A stretch of DNA of 64,000 bases from Bradyrhizobium sp. NDS-1 (GCF_032918005.1 NZ_CP136628.1:5379501-5443500); one strand, 5' to 3'; positions 29,560 to 37,750 are shown, numbered from the stretch's first letter. Numbers and translations: made by a program. Notes: a model not told the origin generated them from the letters alone.

Positions 29560-29673
29560 GGCGACGTCACTCCCGCGGGCGCCCGCTAACGTTGCGAACA
29601 CCCGGCCTTTTCCTTCGCTGCGGCTTCGAAGGTACGCCGGACCGCGGGGGGCGGCCCGGCGCGATGTCTCGCC

Positions 29674-30639
29674 TCAGTAACCGAGACCCTTCTTGCTGTC
29701 GTAGATCTTCTGCGGATCGTCGGCAGCGGTATAGAGCTTGGATTCGGTCTGGATCCATTTCGGCGGAACCGTGCCCTTCTCCTTGAAGGCCGCGACGGCA
29801 TCGAGCGCGGGGCCGGCCATGTTCGGCGTCAGCTCGACCGTCGCATTGGCTTCGCCGGCGGCCATCGCCTTGAAGATATCAGGAACCGCGTCGATCGAGA
29901 CGGTGAGGACGTCCTTGCCGGGCTTGAGGCCGGCTTCCTTCATCGCTTGGATCGCGCCGACCATCATGTCGTCGTTGTGGGCATAGACCGCGCAGATGTT
30001 CTTGCCGCCGCCCTCGGCCTTGATGAAGCTCTCCATCACCTCCTTGCCCTTGGCACGGGTGAAGTCGCCGGTCTGGCTGCGCACCACCTTCAGATTGGCG
30101 TGCTTGGCGATGGCGGTGTCGAACCCCTTCTTGCGGTTGGTGGCAACGCTGGCGCCGACCGTGCCTTGCAGTTCGACGATATTGCAGGGCTTGCTACCGA
30201 CGGTCTTGGCCAGCCAGTCGCCGGCGACCGCGCCTTCATGCACGCTGTCGGAGGTGACGGCGGTGAGATAGAGGTCCTTGCCGGAGGGATCGATGTCGCG
30301 GTCGAGCAGCACGACCGGGATCTTGGCCTCCTTGGCCTCCTTCAGCACCGAGTCCCAGCCTGTCGAGACGACGGGCGCGAGGAAGATCGCATCGACGTTC
30401 TGCGCGATGAAGGAACGGATCGCCTTGATCTGGTTCTCCTGCTTCTGCTGCGCGTCGGCGATCTTGAGATTGACCTTTCGCTTGGTAGCCTCCTGCTTGG
30501 AGACCGAAGTCTCGGCCGCGCGCCAACCGGATTCCGATCCGATCTGCGAAAAGCCGATGGTGAGCTCGGCAGCACTGGCCGGCAGCGCGAGCAGCAACGC
30601 GGCCGTGGCGCTGGCCGCAAAGAGGGCTTTGAGGGTCAT
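29674..30639 (-). CDS. ytfQ: galactofuranose-type sugar-binding protein (YtfQ)
   Basis: A 321-residue periplasmic protein with signal peptide 1-23 (LLLALPASAAE). It is strikingly like E. coli YtfQ: LTIGFSQIGSESGWRAAET, NIVELQGTVGASVA, SQTGDFTRAKGKEVMESF and ELTPNMAGPALDA are nearly the same as the E. coli protein recalled from memory. YtfQ binds galactofuranose and also other aldoses. It heads the 12-kb sugar operon behind a GntR-type palindrome. Confidence 0.93.
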   Translation of the reverse strand: MTLKALFAASATAALLLALPASAAELTIGFSQIGSESGWRAAETSVSKQEATKRKVNLKIADAQQKQENQIKAIRSFIAQNVDAIFLAPVVSTGWDSVLKEAKEAKIPVVLLDRDIDPSGKDLYLTAVTSDSVHEGAVAGDWLAKTVGSKPCNIVELQGTVGASVATNRKKGFDTAIAKHANLKVVRSQTGDFTRAKGKEVMESFIKAEGGGKNICAVYAHNDDMMVGAIQAMKEAGLKPGKDVLTVSIDAVPDIFKAMAAGEANATVELTPNMAGPALDAVAAFKEKGTVPPKWIQTESKLYTAADDPQKIYDSKKGLGY

Positions 30640-30758
30640 CAGGCGTGTCTCCCAAGAGATGATCTTCTGTTATCTCGGGCGCCGATCGGTAGCATGGCAC
30701 CCATAGGCCGGCCTTTGAGGCGGCAGAAGGCACTATTCCACGGAAGATGGGTTCCGAC

Positions 30759-30788
30759 TAGTCATATTATTTGACTATTGGGTGACAA
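30759..30788 (-). promoter_or_regulatory. promoter of the sugar operon with GntR-type operator
   Basis: A 19-bp palindrome TAGTCA-N7-TGACTA (30759-30777) sits between and over a -35 TTGTCA (30783-30788) and a -10 TATGAC (30761-30766) on the minus strand, spaced 16 bp, about 120 bases ahead of ytfQ. A repressor bound there would block RNA polymerase. The operon-encoded FadR/GntR protein is the natural candidate. Confidence 0.6.
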
Positions 30789-31052
30789 TTTAGACGGAGA
30801 GGGCTCGCTGCGCATATGACACGCCAAGCGCGATTTTGTTCCGCGGATGCAACGAGGAGATGAAGAAACTTGTGCGGGGTGGGCGGAGAATGCGGTGTCG
30901 CAGCGACGGTGATAGACGGTCGCGCGAACTCTCCTCCCGTCATTGCGAGCGCAGAGTTCTGCGTCTATCCACCTGATGGACGCGCGGAGAGTCCCCTCAC
31001 CCGCGCCGCTTCGCATGTCGGCCTCTCCCCCGCAAGCGGGAGAGGCGAAGAG
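30789..31052. repeat. non-coding gap with REP-like hairpin at 31021-31046
   Basis: No gene is seen between the ytfQ promoter and the FAH-gene stop. The hairpin GCCTCTCCC (31021-31029) and GGGAGAGGC (31038-31046) belongs to the CTCTCCC repeat family also found at 53518-53651 and stands 6 bases past the FAH stop codon. There is no T-run, so termination would not be classical. The rest of the gap shows no feature I can support. Confidence 0.6.
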
Positions 31053-32225
31053 CTAGATCAGCTTCCGCTGCGCCAGGTTCTTCATCAGCGCGCCGATGCC
31101 GAAGGTCCAGGGCTCGCACTCGTCGCTGGTGCGCATGCGGTTGACGAGCTTGCCGAGCTGCGGCGCTGAGATCGTGACGATGTCGTCGCGCTTGTGGGTG
31201 AAGCCCTGCCCTGGCGCGTCGCGATCCTTCACGGGGGCGAACATGGTGCCGAGGAAAAGAACGAACCCGTCGGGATATTGGTGGATCTTGCCAATGGTCT
31301 GCGCCACGAGATCGGTCGGATCGCGGCTGATCTTGCTGATGGAGGAATGGCCGTCGAGGACGAACCCATCTGTGCCCTGCACGTTCAGGCCGATGTCCAG
31401 CTTGCGCGCGTCGTCGAGCGTGAAGGTGTCGTCGAACAGGCGCAGCAGCGGGCCGATCGAGCAGGACGCGTTGTTGTCCTTGGCCTTCGACAGCAGCAGC
31501 GCCGAGCGGCCCTCGAAGTCGCGCAAATTGACATCATTGCCGAGCGCGCCGCCGACGATCTTGCCGCGGCTCGACACGAACAACACGAGCTCCGGTTCGG
31601 GGTTGTTCCAGGTCGATTTCGGATGCAGGCCGGCATCCATGCCGGTGCCCACCGAAGATAAGGTCGGCGCCTTGGTGAAGACCTCGGCATCCGGGCCGAT
31701 GCCGACCTCGAGATATTGACTCCAGGCGTTCTGGTCGATCAGCACCTGCTTCAGATGCATCGCCTGGTCCGAGCCCGGCTTGAGTTTTGACAGATCGTCG
31801 CCGATCAGCCGCGTCACTTCTTTGCGGATCGCCTCGGCCGAAGCAGGGTTGCCTTTTGCCCGCTCCTCGATCACGCGCTCCAGCATGGAAATGGCGAAGG
31901 TGACACCCGCGGCCTTCAGCGTCTGGAGATCGACGGGCGCCAGCAGCCACGGCTTTTTCGGATCGCGCCCATCGGGCGCCGTGTTGGCGACGATCGCTTC
32001 GAGATCGCCGATGCGCTCGCCAATGGTCCCGGCAAGCGCCTTGGCCGGATTGTCCTCTTCGCAGAGGGCGCTGATGGTCGGAAATCTTGCGGTGACGTCG
32101 AAGACCCCATCCTTGCGCACGGCGACGACGGCGGGCCCACTTACCTGCGGCAGCCAGACGCGGCCGACCAGCGTTCCCCTCGTGCCATCCTCAGGGAGAA
32201 GATCCTGAACAGTCAATGTGGTCAT
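31053..32225 (-). CDS. fumarylacetoacetate hydrolase (FAH)-family protein
   Basis: About 390 residues; ATG 32225 (MTTLTVQDLLPEDGTRGTLV) gives a normal length for the longer FAH-family members. The FAH-fold core is visible: GPDAEVFTKAPTLSSVGTG, NPEPELVLFVSSRGKIVGG with metal-binding acidic residues, GNDVNLRDFEGRSAL and LLFLGTMFAP-like end. Such enzymes cleave or dehydrate 2-keto-3-deoxy acids or acylpyruvates. It could act downstream of the sugar lactonase as a keto-deoxy-aldonate enzyme, or belong with the redox genes 113 bases upstream; the context does not decide. Confidence 0.75.
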   Translation of the reverse strand: MTTLTVQDLLPEDGTRGTLVGRVWLPQVSGPAVVAVRKDGVFDVTARFPTISALCEEDNPAKALAGTIGERIGDLEAIVANTAPDGRDPKKPWLLAPVDLQTLKAAGVTFAISMLERVIEERAKGNPASAEAIRKEVTRLIGDDLSKLKPGSDQAMHLKQVLIDQNAWSQYLEVGIGPDAEVFTKAPTLSSVGTGMDAGLHPKSTWNNPEPELVLFVSSRGKIVGGALGNDVNLRDFEGRSALLLSKAKDNNASCSIGPLLRLFDDTFTLDDARKLDIGLNVQGTDGFVLDGHSSISKISRDPTDLVAQTIGKIHQYPDGFVLFLGTMFAPVKDRDAPGQGFTHKRDDIVTISAPQLGKLVNRMRTSDECEPWTFGIGALMKNLAQRKLI

Positions 32226-32338
32226 GGCCGGCGTCCTCGCTGCTTTTCGGACCGGACGCGTCAACGGCGGCCGATCACTTTGGCGAAGACCAATAAACGT
32301 CTGGCTCCGGATGTCCAGAGCACGGTCAAGGGCGGCGG

Positions 32339-33316
32339 CTACGCCCCTGCCCGCGCCTTCCGCGCCGCAATCTGCTGCAGCGCCCACCGAGCGTTCTTGC
32401 GGACCTCAGGGTCTGGGTCGTCGGCGATCACGGCCAGAAATGCCTCGCCGTCGGCATGTGCGATCTCGCCGAGCGCGGCGGCGGCCTCTTTGCGCAAGTT
32501 TGCTTGGTCGTGGGTGACGCACGCGCCGATCGGCCGCACCGCACGTTCGATCTTCATCTTGCCGAGGCTGCGGATCGACTTCAGCCGCACCTGCCAGAAC
32601 TCGTCCGCGAGGCAGGCGACGAGCTGATCCGCCGCGATGGCTCCGTTCACGTTGAGGCCCAGCGTCTCCGCGGCCATCTCGCGGACCATCCAATCCGAAT
32701 CCTTCAGCGCGCGCGTGATCGTCTCCGCAGCAGACTTCAACTGCGAGAACGCAAGCGCGCTCACGGCGGCGCGGCGCACATGAGCGTCAGGATCGTTGAT
32801 CAGCGCCGTCAGCGCGGGGATCGATTCTTCCAGCTTCAGGAAGCCGATCACGCCGATCGCCTGCGCGCGCACGGCCGCATCGGAATCCTGCAGCGCCTCC
32901 AGCGCGGGCTTCAGCGTGTCCTTGCGGCGCAGCTCCTTGAGTGCCCGCAACGCGCCCATGCGAACGAAGGCGTGGCCATGCTTGACCAGCGGCAGGATGA
33001 CATCGGCGCAAGCCGGGTCCTTGAACTCGGCCATGCTGTCGGCCGCGGCCGTCGCAACGATTCTTTCGGGATCGACCAGCAGCTTCACGAGCGCGCCCGC
33101 AGCTTCCGGCCCGTCGAACTCACCGAGCGCCATTGCGACCTGCTGGCGCACGCCCGCATCGGGGTCGGCCACCATGTTGGCGAGATGCGCAACCGCAGCA
33201 GGATCGCCGGAATGGCCGAGCGCGATGATGGCGACGCGGCGCTCGGCGGGATCGGCAGCCTGAAGCCGCTCGTCGGCGTCTTCGAGATCGTCGTAGGATT
33301 CGAACGGACTGGACAT
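32339..33316 (-). CDS. HEAT-repeat protein of the AprA-like redox operon
   Basis: A 325-residue all-helical repeat protein. At least eight roughly 31-residue PBS-lyase-type HEAT repeats are visible (for example DPAAVAHLANMVADPDAGVR, DAAVRAQAIGVIGFLKLEES, DPDAHVRRAAVSALAFSQLK, DDPDPEVRKNARWALQQIAA). There is no signal peptide or catalytic motif. It lies 2 bases after the ferredoxin gene, so it is made with the ferredoxin and flavoprotein. A scaffold or assembly role for the redox complex is inferred from position only. Confidence 0.8.
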   Translation of the reverse strand: MSSPFESYDDLEDADERLQAADPAERRVAIIALGHSGDPAAVAHLANMVADPDAGVRQQVAMALGEFDGPEAAGALVKLLVDPERIVATAAADSMAEFKDPACADVILPLVKHGHAFVRMGALRALKELRRKDTLKPALEALQDSDAAVRAQAIGVIGFLKLEESIPALTALINDPDAHVRRAAVSALAFSQLKSAAETITRALKDSDWMVREMAAETLGLNVNGAIAADQLVACLADEFWQVRLKSIRSLGKMKIERAVRPIGACVTHDQANLRKEAAAALGEIAHADGEAFLAVIADDPDPEVRKNARWALQQIAARKARAGA

Positions 33317-33318
33317 GG

Positions 33319-33552
33319 TCACCTCAACAGGTATGGAATGTTGACGGTGACGGCGCCGGTCGGGCAATCGGCTTCGCAGGGCATGCAGTACCAGCACTCG
33401 TCATAAGCCATGTAAGCCTTGTTGGTCATGTCGCTGATGCGCAGAACGTCGAGCGGGCAGACGTCGACACAGACGGTGCAGCCCTTGTCCGCAATGCACT
33501 TGGCGTCGTCGACGACCACCGGAACCGATGTCTGAAAGGACGCGAGGGGCAT
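33319..33552 (-). CDS. ferredoxin with two [4Fe-4S] clusters (AprB-like)
   Basis: A 77-residue ferredoxin. The first cluster motif is C-x5-C-x2-C-x3-CP (CIADKGCTVCVDVCP), the second C-x2-C-x2-C-x3-CP (CWYCMPCEADCP). The longer spacing and the aromatic residues (CWYC) resemble AprB, the beta subunit of adenylylsulfate reductase, although the C-terminal tail of AprB is absent. It lies 27 bases after the flavoprotein gene and probably carries electrons between the ferredoxin-NADP reductase and that flavoprotein. Confidence 0.85.
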   Translation of the reverse strand: MPLASFQTSVPVVVDDAKCIADKGCTVCVDVCPLDVLRISDMTNKAYMAYDECWYCMPCEADCPTGAVTVNIPYLLR

Positions 33553-33579
33553 CGTTGTCTCCTGTTGTTCGCGATGGGG

Positions 33580-35322
33580 TCAGGCGGTGGCGCGGATGCG
33601 CTGCTTGTCGTAGAGGTCCTTCTCGTCGTCGGCGATCGGGACGACATAAGGCTCGACCGCACGCTTTTCGCTGGTCATCTTGCCGTCCCGCTTGCTCAGC
33701 AGCGTGTGACAGAACCAGTTCTCGTTGTCCTTCTCGGGGAAATCCGTGCGCCAATGGTAGAGGCCCCAGCGGCTCTCCTCCCGATATAGCGAGGCATGCG
33801 CCGCCATGTCGGCGCAGTCCATGATCGACTGCACCTCGAGCGCGCGGAGCAGCTCATGCGCGTTGCGCGCAATCATGCGCTCCTGCATGTCCTCCCGCGC
33901 CTCGGCCAGGCGGCGCATGCCGAGCTCGTACTTGCGCGTGACCTTCGGCGGCTGGAGATAGTCGTTGACCAGGCGGCGGGTCTTGTACTCGATCTGGTTC
34001 GGCGGAATGCCGTCCTCGCGCTTCGTCGGCGCCATCACGCGGTCGCGCTCCATCGCGACGTCGGCTGCATCGAACTCCGCGAAGTCGTGGCTGTCGGCGA
34101 ATTCCATCGCGTCGATGCCTGCGACCGAGCCGTTGGTGAAGGCGCCGAGCATGTAGTTGTGGGGCACGCTCGCCATGTCACCGGCGGCATAGAGGCCCGG
34201 CACGGTGGTGCGCGCATTGTCGTCGACGAACACGCCCGAGGCGCTGTGGCCAGAGCAGAAGCCGATTTCGGAGATGTGCATCTCGATCGATTCGCTGCGA
34301 TAGTCGACGCCCCGCCCCTGCTGGAACAGCCCGCGCGTCGGCCGCTCCACCTTGTGCAAGGTGGATTCGATCTCCGAAATGGTCTCGGGATGGAGGTGCT
34401 TGAGCTGGAGGAATACCGGCCCCTTGCCGGACAGGAGCTCGTTGTAGAATTCGAGCATCATCTGACCCGACCAGTAGTCGCATTCGATGAAGCGCGAACC
34501 TTCGTTGTTGGCTGTGAAGGCGCCGAACGGACCGGCGACATAGGCGCAGGCCGGGCCGTTATAGTCCTTGATCAGCGGATTGATCTGAAAGCATTCGAGG
34601 TTCGCGAGCGCGGCGCCGGCGTGATACGCCATCGCATAGCCATCCCCGGAATTGGCGGCGTTCTCGTAGGTGCCGAACATGTAGCCGGAGGTCGGCAGAC
34701 CCAGGCGGCCGGCGGCGCCCATGCACAGGATCACGGCCTTGGCCTTGATCACCAGCATCTCGGCGGTGCGGGTATTGACGCTCACCGCGCCGGCGATGCG
34801 ATCGTCGGCGGATTTGAGCAGCCGCGTCGCCATGTAGCGGTTGGAGATCAGGATGCGGGCGCGGCGGAGCTGGCGATACAGCGCCTTCTTCACGGTCTCG
34901 CCGTTCGGCATCGGCAGCACGTAGGTGCCGATGTGGTGCACCTTCTTGACGGCGTAATCGCCGTTCTCGTTCTTCAGGAAGCGGATGCCGAAACTGTCGA
35001 GCTCCTCGATAATGCTGTAGCAGTTCTGTGCGTATTTATAGACTGCCTTCTGGTCGACGATGCCGTCGTTGGCGATGGTGATTTCCTTGGTGTACTGCTC
35101 CGGCGTGGCATAACCGGGGATGACGGCGTTGTTGAGCCCGTCCATCCCCATCGAGATCGCGCCGGAGCGCTTGACGTTGGCCTTTTCGAGCAGAACGACA
35201 TTGGCTTTCGGATTCTTCAGCTTCGCCTTCAGCGCCGCCATCGGCCCGGCCGTGCCGCCGCCGATCACCAGCACATCGCAGGAAACCTCCGAAAGTCCGT
35301 CGACGATCTGATCTAGTGCCAT
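33580..35322 (-). CDS. AprA/fumarate reductase-like FAD flavoprotein
   Basis: A 580-residue FAD oxidoreductase of the succinate dehydrogenase/fumarate reductase/AprA superfamily. The dinucleotide motif DVLVIGGGTAGPMAALKAK is at residues 16-34. FAD ribityl contact GLYAAGDMAS and a likely active-site His in PHNYMLGAFTNG are present. The end block WGLYHWRTDFPEKDNENW resembles the AprA C-terminus. The SDH covalent-flavin His motif is not seen, and no membrane anchor or frdB-like subunit is near. Partner genes are the ferredoxin and HEAT protein downstream. I infer an AprA-like reductase or oxidase acting on a small, perhaps sulfur-containing, anion; the reaction is unknown. Start ATG 35322 has AGGAG seven bases upstream. 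Confidence 0.85.
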   Translation of the reverse strand: MALDQIVDGLSEVSCDVLVIGGGTAGPMAALKAKLKNPKANVVLLEKANVKRSGAISMGMDGLNNAVIPGYATPEQYTKEITIANDGIVDQKAVYKYAQNCYSIIEELDSFGIRFLKNENGDYAVKKVHHIGTYVLPMPNGETVKKALYRQLRRARILISNRYMATRLLKSADDRIAGAVSVNTRTAEMLVIKAKAVILCMGAAGRLGLPTSGYMFGTYENAANSGDGYAMAYHAGAALANLECFQINPLIKDYNGPACAYVAGPFGAFTANNEGSRFIECDYWSGQMMLEFYNELLSGKGPVFLQLKHLHPETISEIESTLHKVERPTRGLFQQGRGVDYRSESIEMHISEIGFCSGHSASGVFVDDNARTTVPGLYAAGDMASVPHNYMLGAFTNGSVAGIDAMEFADSHDFAEFDAADVAMERDRVMAPTKREDGIPPNQIEYKTRRLVNDYLQPPKVTRKYELGMRRLAEAREDMQERMIARNAHELLRALEVQSIMDCADMAAHASLYREESRWGLYHWRTDFPEKDNENWFCHTLLSKRDGKMTSEKRAVEPYVVPIADDEKDLYDKQRIRATA

Positions 35323-35383
35323 CGCTTGCTCCTGGTTCGCCGGACGTCCGGCGCCTTTGCATCAGATTTGTTCAGAGGGACCT

Positions 35384-35412
35384 CCCGGCGATAGCAATTA
35401 GTTGTCGCCGGG
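35384..35412. promoter_or_regulatory. shared regulon site a, upstream of the flavoprotein gene
   Basis: An 8-bp dyad CCCGGCGA (35384-35391) and TCGCCGGG (35405-35412) encloses CAATTAGTTG (35395-35404), itself CAA-N4-TTG. Read toward the gene the core is AACTAATTG, 72 bases before the ATG. The same core lies 73 and 74 bases before fpr and the ABC binding-protein gene. Candidate site for the local Crp/Fnr protein. Confidence 0.55.
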
Positions 35413-35426
35413 GTGCGATTTGCGCC

Positions 35427-36200
35427 TCAGCGCTCGACGAAGGCCTTTTCGACCACGAAATGACCAGGCTGGCTGTGGTTGCCCTCGATAAAGCCGCGTG
35501 CGGAGAACATCGCGGGCAGTTCCTCCAGCATCGCCGGGCTGCCGCAGAGCATGATACGATCGGTCTCGATATCGAGGCCGGACAGGCCGATATCGTCGAA
35601 CATCTGATTGGAAGCGATCAGATCCGTGATGCGGCCGCGATTCCTGAACGGCTCGCGGGTGACGGTCGGGTAGTAGACGAGCTTGTCGCGGATCAGCGGT
35701 CCGAAGAATTCGTGGTTGCGCAGGCCATCGACGACGTGTTCGCCATAGGCCAGTTCCGAAACGTGGCGGCAGCCATGGGCGAGCACGATGGTCTCGTAAT
35801 TCTCGTAGACATCGGGATCCTTGATCAAGCTGGCGAAGGGCGCAAGGCCGGTGCCGGTCGAAAGCAGCAACAGGCGTTTACCCGGAATGAGATTGCCGGT
35901 GATCAGCGTCCCCGTCGCCTTGCGGCCGACCAGGATGATGTCGCCTTCCTTGATCTTCTGCAGGCGCGAGGTCAGCGGCCCGTCCTGCACCTTGATCGAG
36001 AAGAACTCGAGTGCCTCCTCGTGATTGGCGCTGGCCATGCTGTAGGCCCGCATCAAGGGCTTGCCTTCGACCTCGAGTCCGATCATCGCGAACTGGCCAT
36101 TCTGGAAACGAAAGCCGGGATCACGGGTGGCAGTGAAGCTGAACAGGGATTCGGTCCAGTGCCGGACCGACAGAACCGTCTCCTTCTGAAATGCGTTCAT
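35427..36200 (-). CDS. fpr: ferredoxin-NADP(+) reductase
   Basis: A 257-residue FAD/NADP reductase of the bacterial Fpr type: FAD motif RAYSMAS (residues 51-57), phosphate-binding LTSRLQKIKEGD, NADP motif LLLSTGTGLAPFASLI, and C-terminal HFVVEKAFVER, the subclass-IA ending. ATG 36200 follows AGGAGAGACC. It transfers electrons between NADPH and the ferredoxin, here probably feeding the AprA-like flavoprotein encoded 104 bases downstream. It has its own upstream site (36274-36284). Confidence 0.93.
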   Translation of the reverse strand: MNAFQKETVLSVRHWTESLFSFTATRDPGFRFQNGQFAMIGLEVEGKPLMRAYSMASANHEEALEFFSIKVQDGPLTSRLQKIKEGDIILVGRKATGTLITGNLIPGKRLLLLSTGTGLAPFASLIKDPDVYENYETIVLAHGCRHVSELAYGEHVVDGLRNHEFFGPLIRDKLVYYPTVTREPFRNRGRITDLIASNQMFDDIGLSGLDIETDRIMLCGSPAMLEELPAMFSARGFIEGNHSQPGHFVVEKAFVER

Positions 36201-36266
36201 GGTCTCTCCTTCTCGATGACACCAAGGTCGCGGCAAGAGGAGCGTCCGGCAATTCGGAAGTGAGAT

Positions 36267-36284
36267 TCGCGGTCGATTAGTTTC
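36267..36284 (-). promoter_or_regulatory. shared regulon site d, upstream of fpr
   Basis: Minus-strand AACTAATCGACCGCG (plus 36268-36282) matches AACTAATCGACTGCG upstream of the ABC binding-protein gene at 14 of 15 positions. The core AACTAATCG ends 73 bases before the fpr ATG. No other explanation is evident for so long a match between two promoters. Confidence 0.6.
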
Positions 36285-36343
36285 ACATTTTGCCGCGGTG
36301 ATCGAAGAGAGGGCAATTGACCGCCATCCCCACGCATCCATGC

Positions 36344-36360
36344 CGGCAATTAGTTGCTAT
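36344..36360. promoter_or_regulatory. shared regulon site b, between fpr and DUF971 gene
   Basis: CCGGCAATTAGTTGCTA contains the dyad CAATTAGTTG (36347-36356), the same ten bases as in site a. It is 48 bases before the DUF971 ATG on one side and about 146 before fpr on the other. Confidence 0.5.
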
Positions 36361-36404
36361 CCATGCTGTCCCGCGCCGACGTAGAAATCAGCCGGAGGTT
36401 CGTC

Positions 36405-36707
36405 ATGACCATGAGACTGGTGGCACCCACCGTGGCCGATTATGAAGCAAGCGCCGATCTCGCTTCGCTCCTCGTCCGCACGACGCAGGACGATGCACTG
36501 AGCGTCCCCGCAGAAACGCTTCGCCTTTCCTGCAAATGCGCCCATTGCACCCGTGCGCGCTTCGACGGCCGCTTCCCGGAAGCATTTCCAGGCATCGCCA
36601 TCACCGAAATCGGCGATCTCGGCTACGGGCTGAACATCGCGTTCTCGGACGGGCATAACCGAGGGATTTATCCGAAGCCGTATTTGCTGAGCCTGGCAGG
36701 GCATTGA
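36405..36707 (+). CDS. DUF971 (gamma-butyrobetaine hydroxylase-like N-terminal) protein
   Basis: A 100-residue protein of the DUF971 family (LRLSCKCAHCTRARFDGRF; GDLGYGLNIAFSDGHNRGIY). The Cys pair C-x-C-x2-C resembles the zinc or iron-sulfur site of this domain, found alone, fused to Mrp-type Fe-S carriers, or at the N-terminus of gamma-butyrobetaine hydroxylases. ATG 36405 has GGAGG six bases upstream; earlier ATG 36363 is less likely. It is divergent from fpr and behind the same regulatory motif, hinting at a role in Fe-S supply to the redox operon. Confidence 0.82.
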   Translation: MTMRLVAPTVADYEASADLASLLVRTTQDDALSVPAETLRLSCKCAHCTRARFDGRFPEAFPGIAITEIGDLGYGLNIAFSDGHNRGIYPKPYLLSLAGH

Positions 36708-36721
36708 CCCATAACCGGTCT

Positions 36722-36820
36722 CGTCATTCCGGGGCGCCCGAAGGGCGAGCCCGGCATCCATAACTCCCACTCGTAATTATGGATTCCGGGCCTGTGCGCC
36801 TTGCGAATCCCGGAATGACG
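36722..36820. repeat. REP-like cruciform element
   Basis: Perfect 12-bp ends CGTCATTCCGGG (36722-36733) and CCCGGAATGACG (36809-36820). A long inner arm pair, GCCCGGCATCCATAA (36749-36763) against TTATGGATTCCGGGC (36777-36791), lies inside. Same family as 21142-21239. It fills most of the gap between the DUF971 and Crp genes. Confidence 0.8.
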
Positions 36821-36864
36821 CCGGAAGTTGGCGCCCCATCTGGCACGGACATTGCTCCCCTTTA

Positions 36865-36881
36865 GAACGATTTGAACGTTC
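36865..36881. promoter_or_regulatory. inverted repeat just before the Crp/Fnr gene
   Basis: GAACG-ATTTGAA-CGTTC stands directly ahead of the Shine-Dalgarno GGAGG (36883-36887). A protein or RNA structure here could control the regulator itself. It does not contain the AACTAATYG core. Confidence 0.35.
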
Positions 36882-36893
36882 CGGAGGCAGATG

Positions 36894-37667
36894 ATGTTGC
36901 AGGCCGCCAATGTGGTTCGCGGGCCCATTCCCCCGGCAGTCCGGCCTACCGGCAGTTCCTCGCTGCTCCTCACCGAGAACCAGCAATGGATCGGCGGACC
37001 GCCGCCGTTGATGGACAAGCTTTCGCCGCGGGAACGAGAGCTGGTGCTGAAACAGGGGCGGCGCAAGGTGCTCAACCGCGGCCAGACCCTGTTCAGCCAG
37101 GGCGGCAAGCATGACGGCATCTGGCTGGTCGAGAGCGGCCGGATCCGGGTGTTCTACACCTCCCCGCTCGGGCGCGAGATCACGCTGGCCTATTGGCATG
37201 TCGGCAATTTCGTCGGCGGGCCCGAGGTATTCGAGGGCACCGTGCATCAATGGTCCGGCGTCGCATCCAGCAATTGCAGCGTGGTGCATCTGCCCGGAAA
37301 GGAGCTGCGGTCCCTTGCCACCGAGATCCCCAATCTTGCGATCGGCCTGATCGAAGGCCTCACGTTCAAGGGCAAATGCTATTCGGCGCTGGCCCAGATG
37401 CTGGGAACGCGCTCGATCACGCAGCGCCTTGCGCACCTCTTGCTGCATCTCGTCGAGCTCTATGGCGTCGAGGACGCGGACGGCCGCGTGATCGCCGCAG
37501 CCTTCACCCATGCGGACATCGCCCACATGGTCGGGGCGACGCGCCAATGGGTCACGATCAGCCTGAAGCGCATGCAGGAGAAGGGAATCGTGCTGACCAA
37601 GCGCTCGCAGATCGTGGTCTGCCGGACCGACGTGCTGGAGGAGATGCGTGGACACGCATCTGACTGA
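36894..37667 (+). CDS. Crp/Fnr-family transcriptional regulator
   Basis: About 257 residues. After a 40-residue N-terminal tail there is a cyclic-nucleotide-type sensor barrel (GRRKVLNRGQTLFSQGGKHD, GIWLVESGRIRVFYTS), a dimer helix and a winged helix-turn-helix (FTHADIAHMVGATRQWVTIS). No N-terminal Cys cluster as in FNR is present. The recognition helix (ATRQWVTISLKR) differs from the E-x-x-S-R of FNR/FixK, so its DNA site need not be TTGAT-N4-ATCAA. ATG 36894 lies six bases after GGAGG; 36891 is possible. Central in the locus, it is the best candidate to bind the shared AACTAATYG sites. Confidence 0.9.
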   Translation: MLQAANVVRGPIPPAVRPTGSSSLLLTENQQWIGGPPPLMDKLSPRERELVLKQGRRKVLNRGQTLFSQGGKHDGIWLVESGRIRVFYTSPLGREITLAYWHVGNFVGGPEVFEGTVHQWSGVASSNCSVVHLPGKELRSLATEIPNLAIGLIEGLTFKGKCYSALAQMLGTRSITQRLAHLLLHLVELYGVEDADGRVIAAAFTHADIAHMVGATRQWVTISLKRMQEKGIVLTKRSQIVVCRTDVLEEMRGHASD

Positions 37668-37750
37668 AGGATTTTGCGACCAGGCCCGGTGCACAGGCAA
37701 GCGGCTTTATAATGCAGGACTGCCCAAGGAGTATGCAATCAGCTTTTCCC

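Noticed and set aside
28021..29589. A 522-codon plus-strand frame opposite ytfR
   Set aside because: Mirror of the ATPase reading frame with no recognisable product.
33796..35316. A 506-codon plus-strand frame opposite the AprA-like gene
   Set aside because: Shadow of the flavoprotein; composition is rich in Ala/Arg/His/Val and no motif is present.
36865..36881. GAACG-N7-CGTTC as a classical FNR/FixK box
   Set aside because: It lacks the TTG-N8-CAA layout; kept only as an unexplained inverted repeat.
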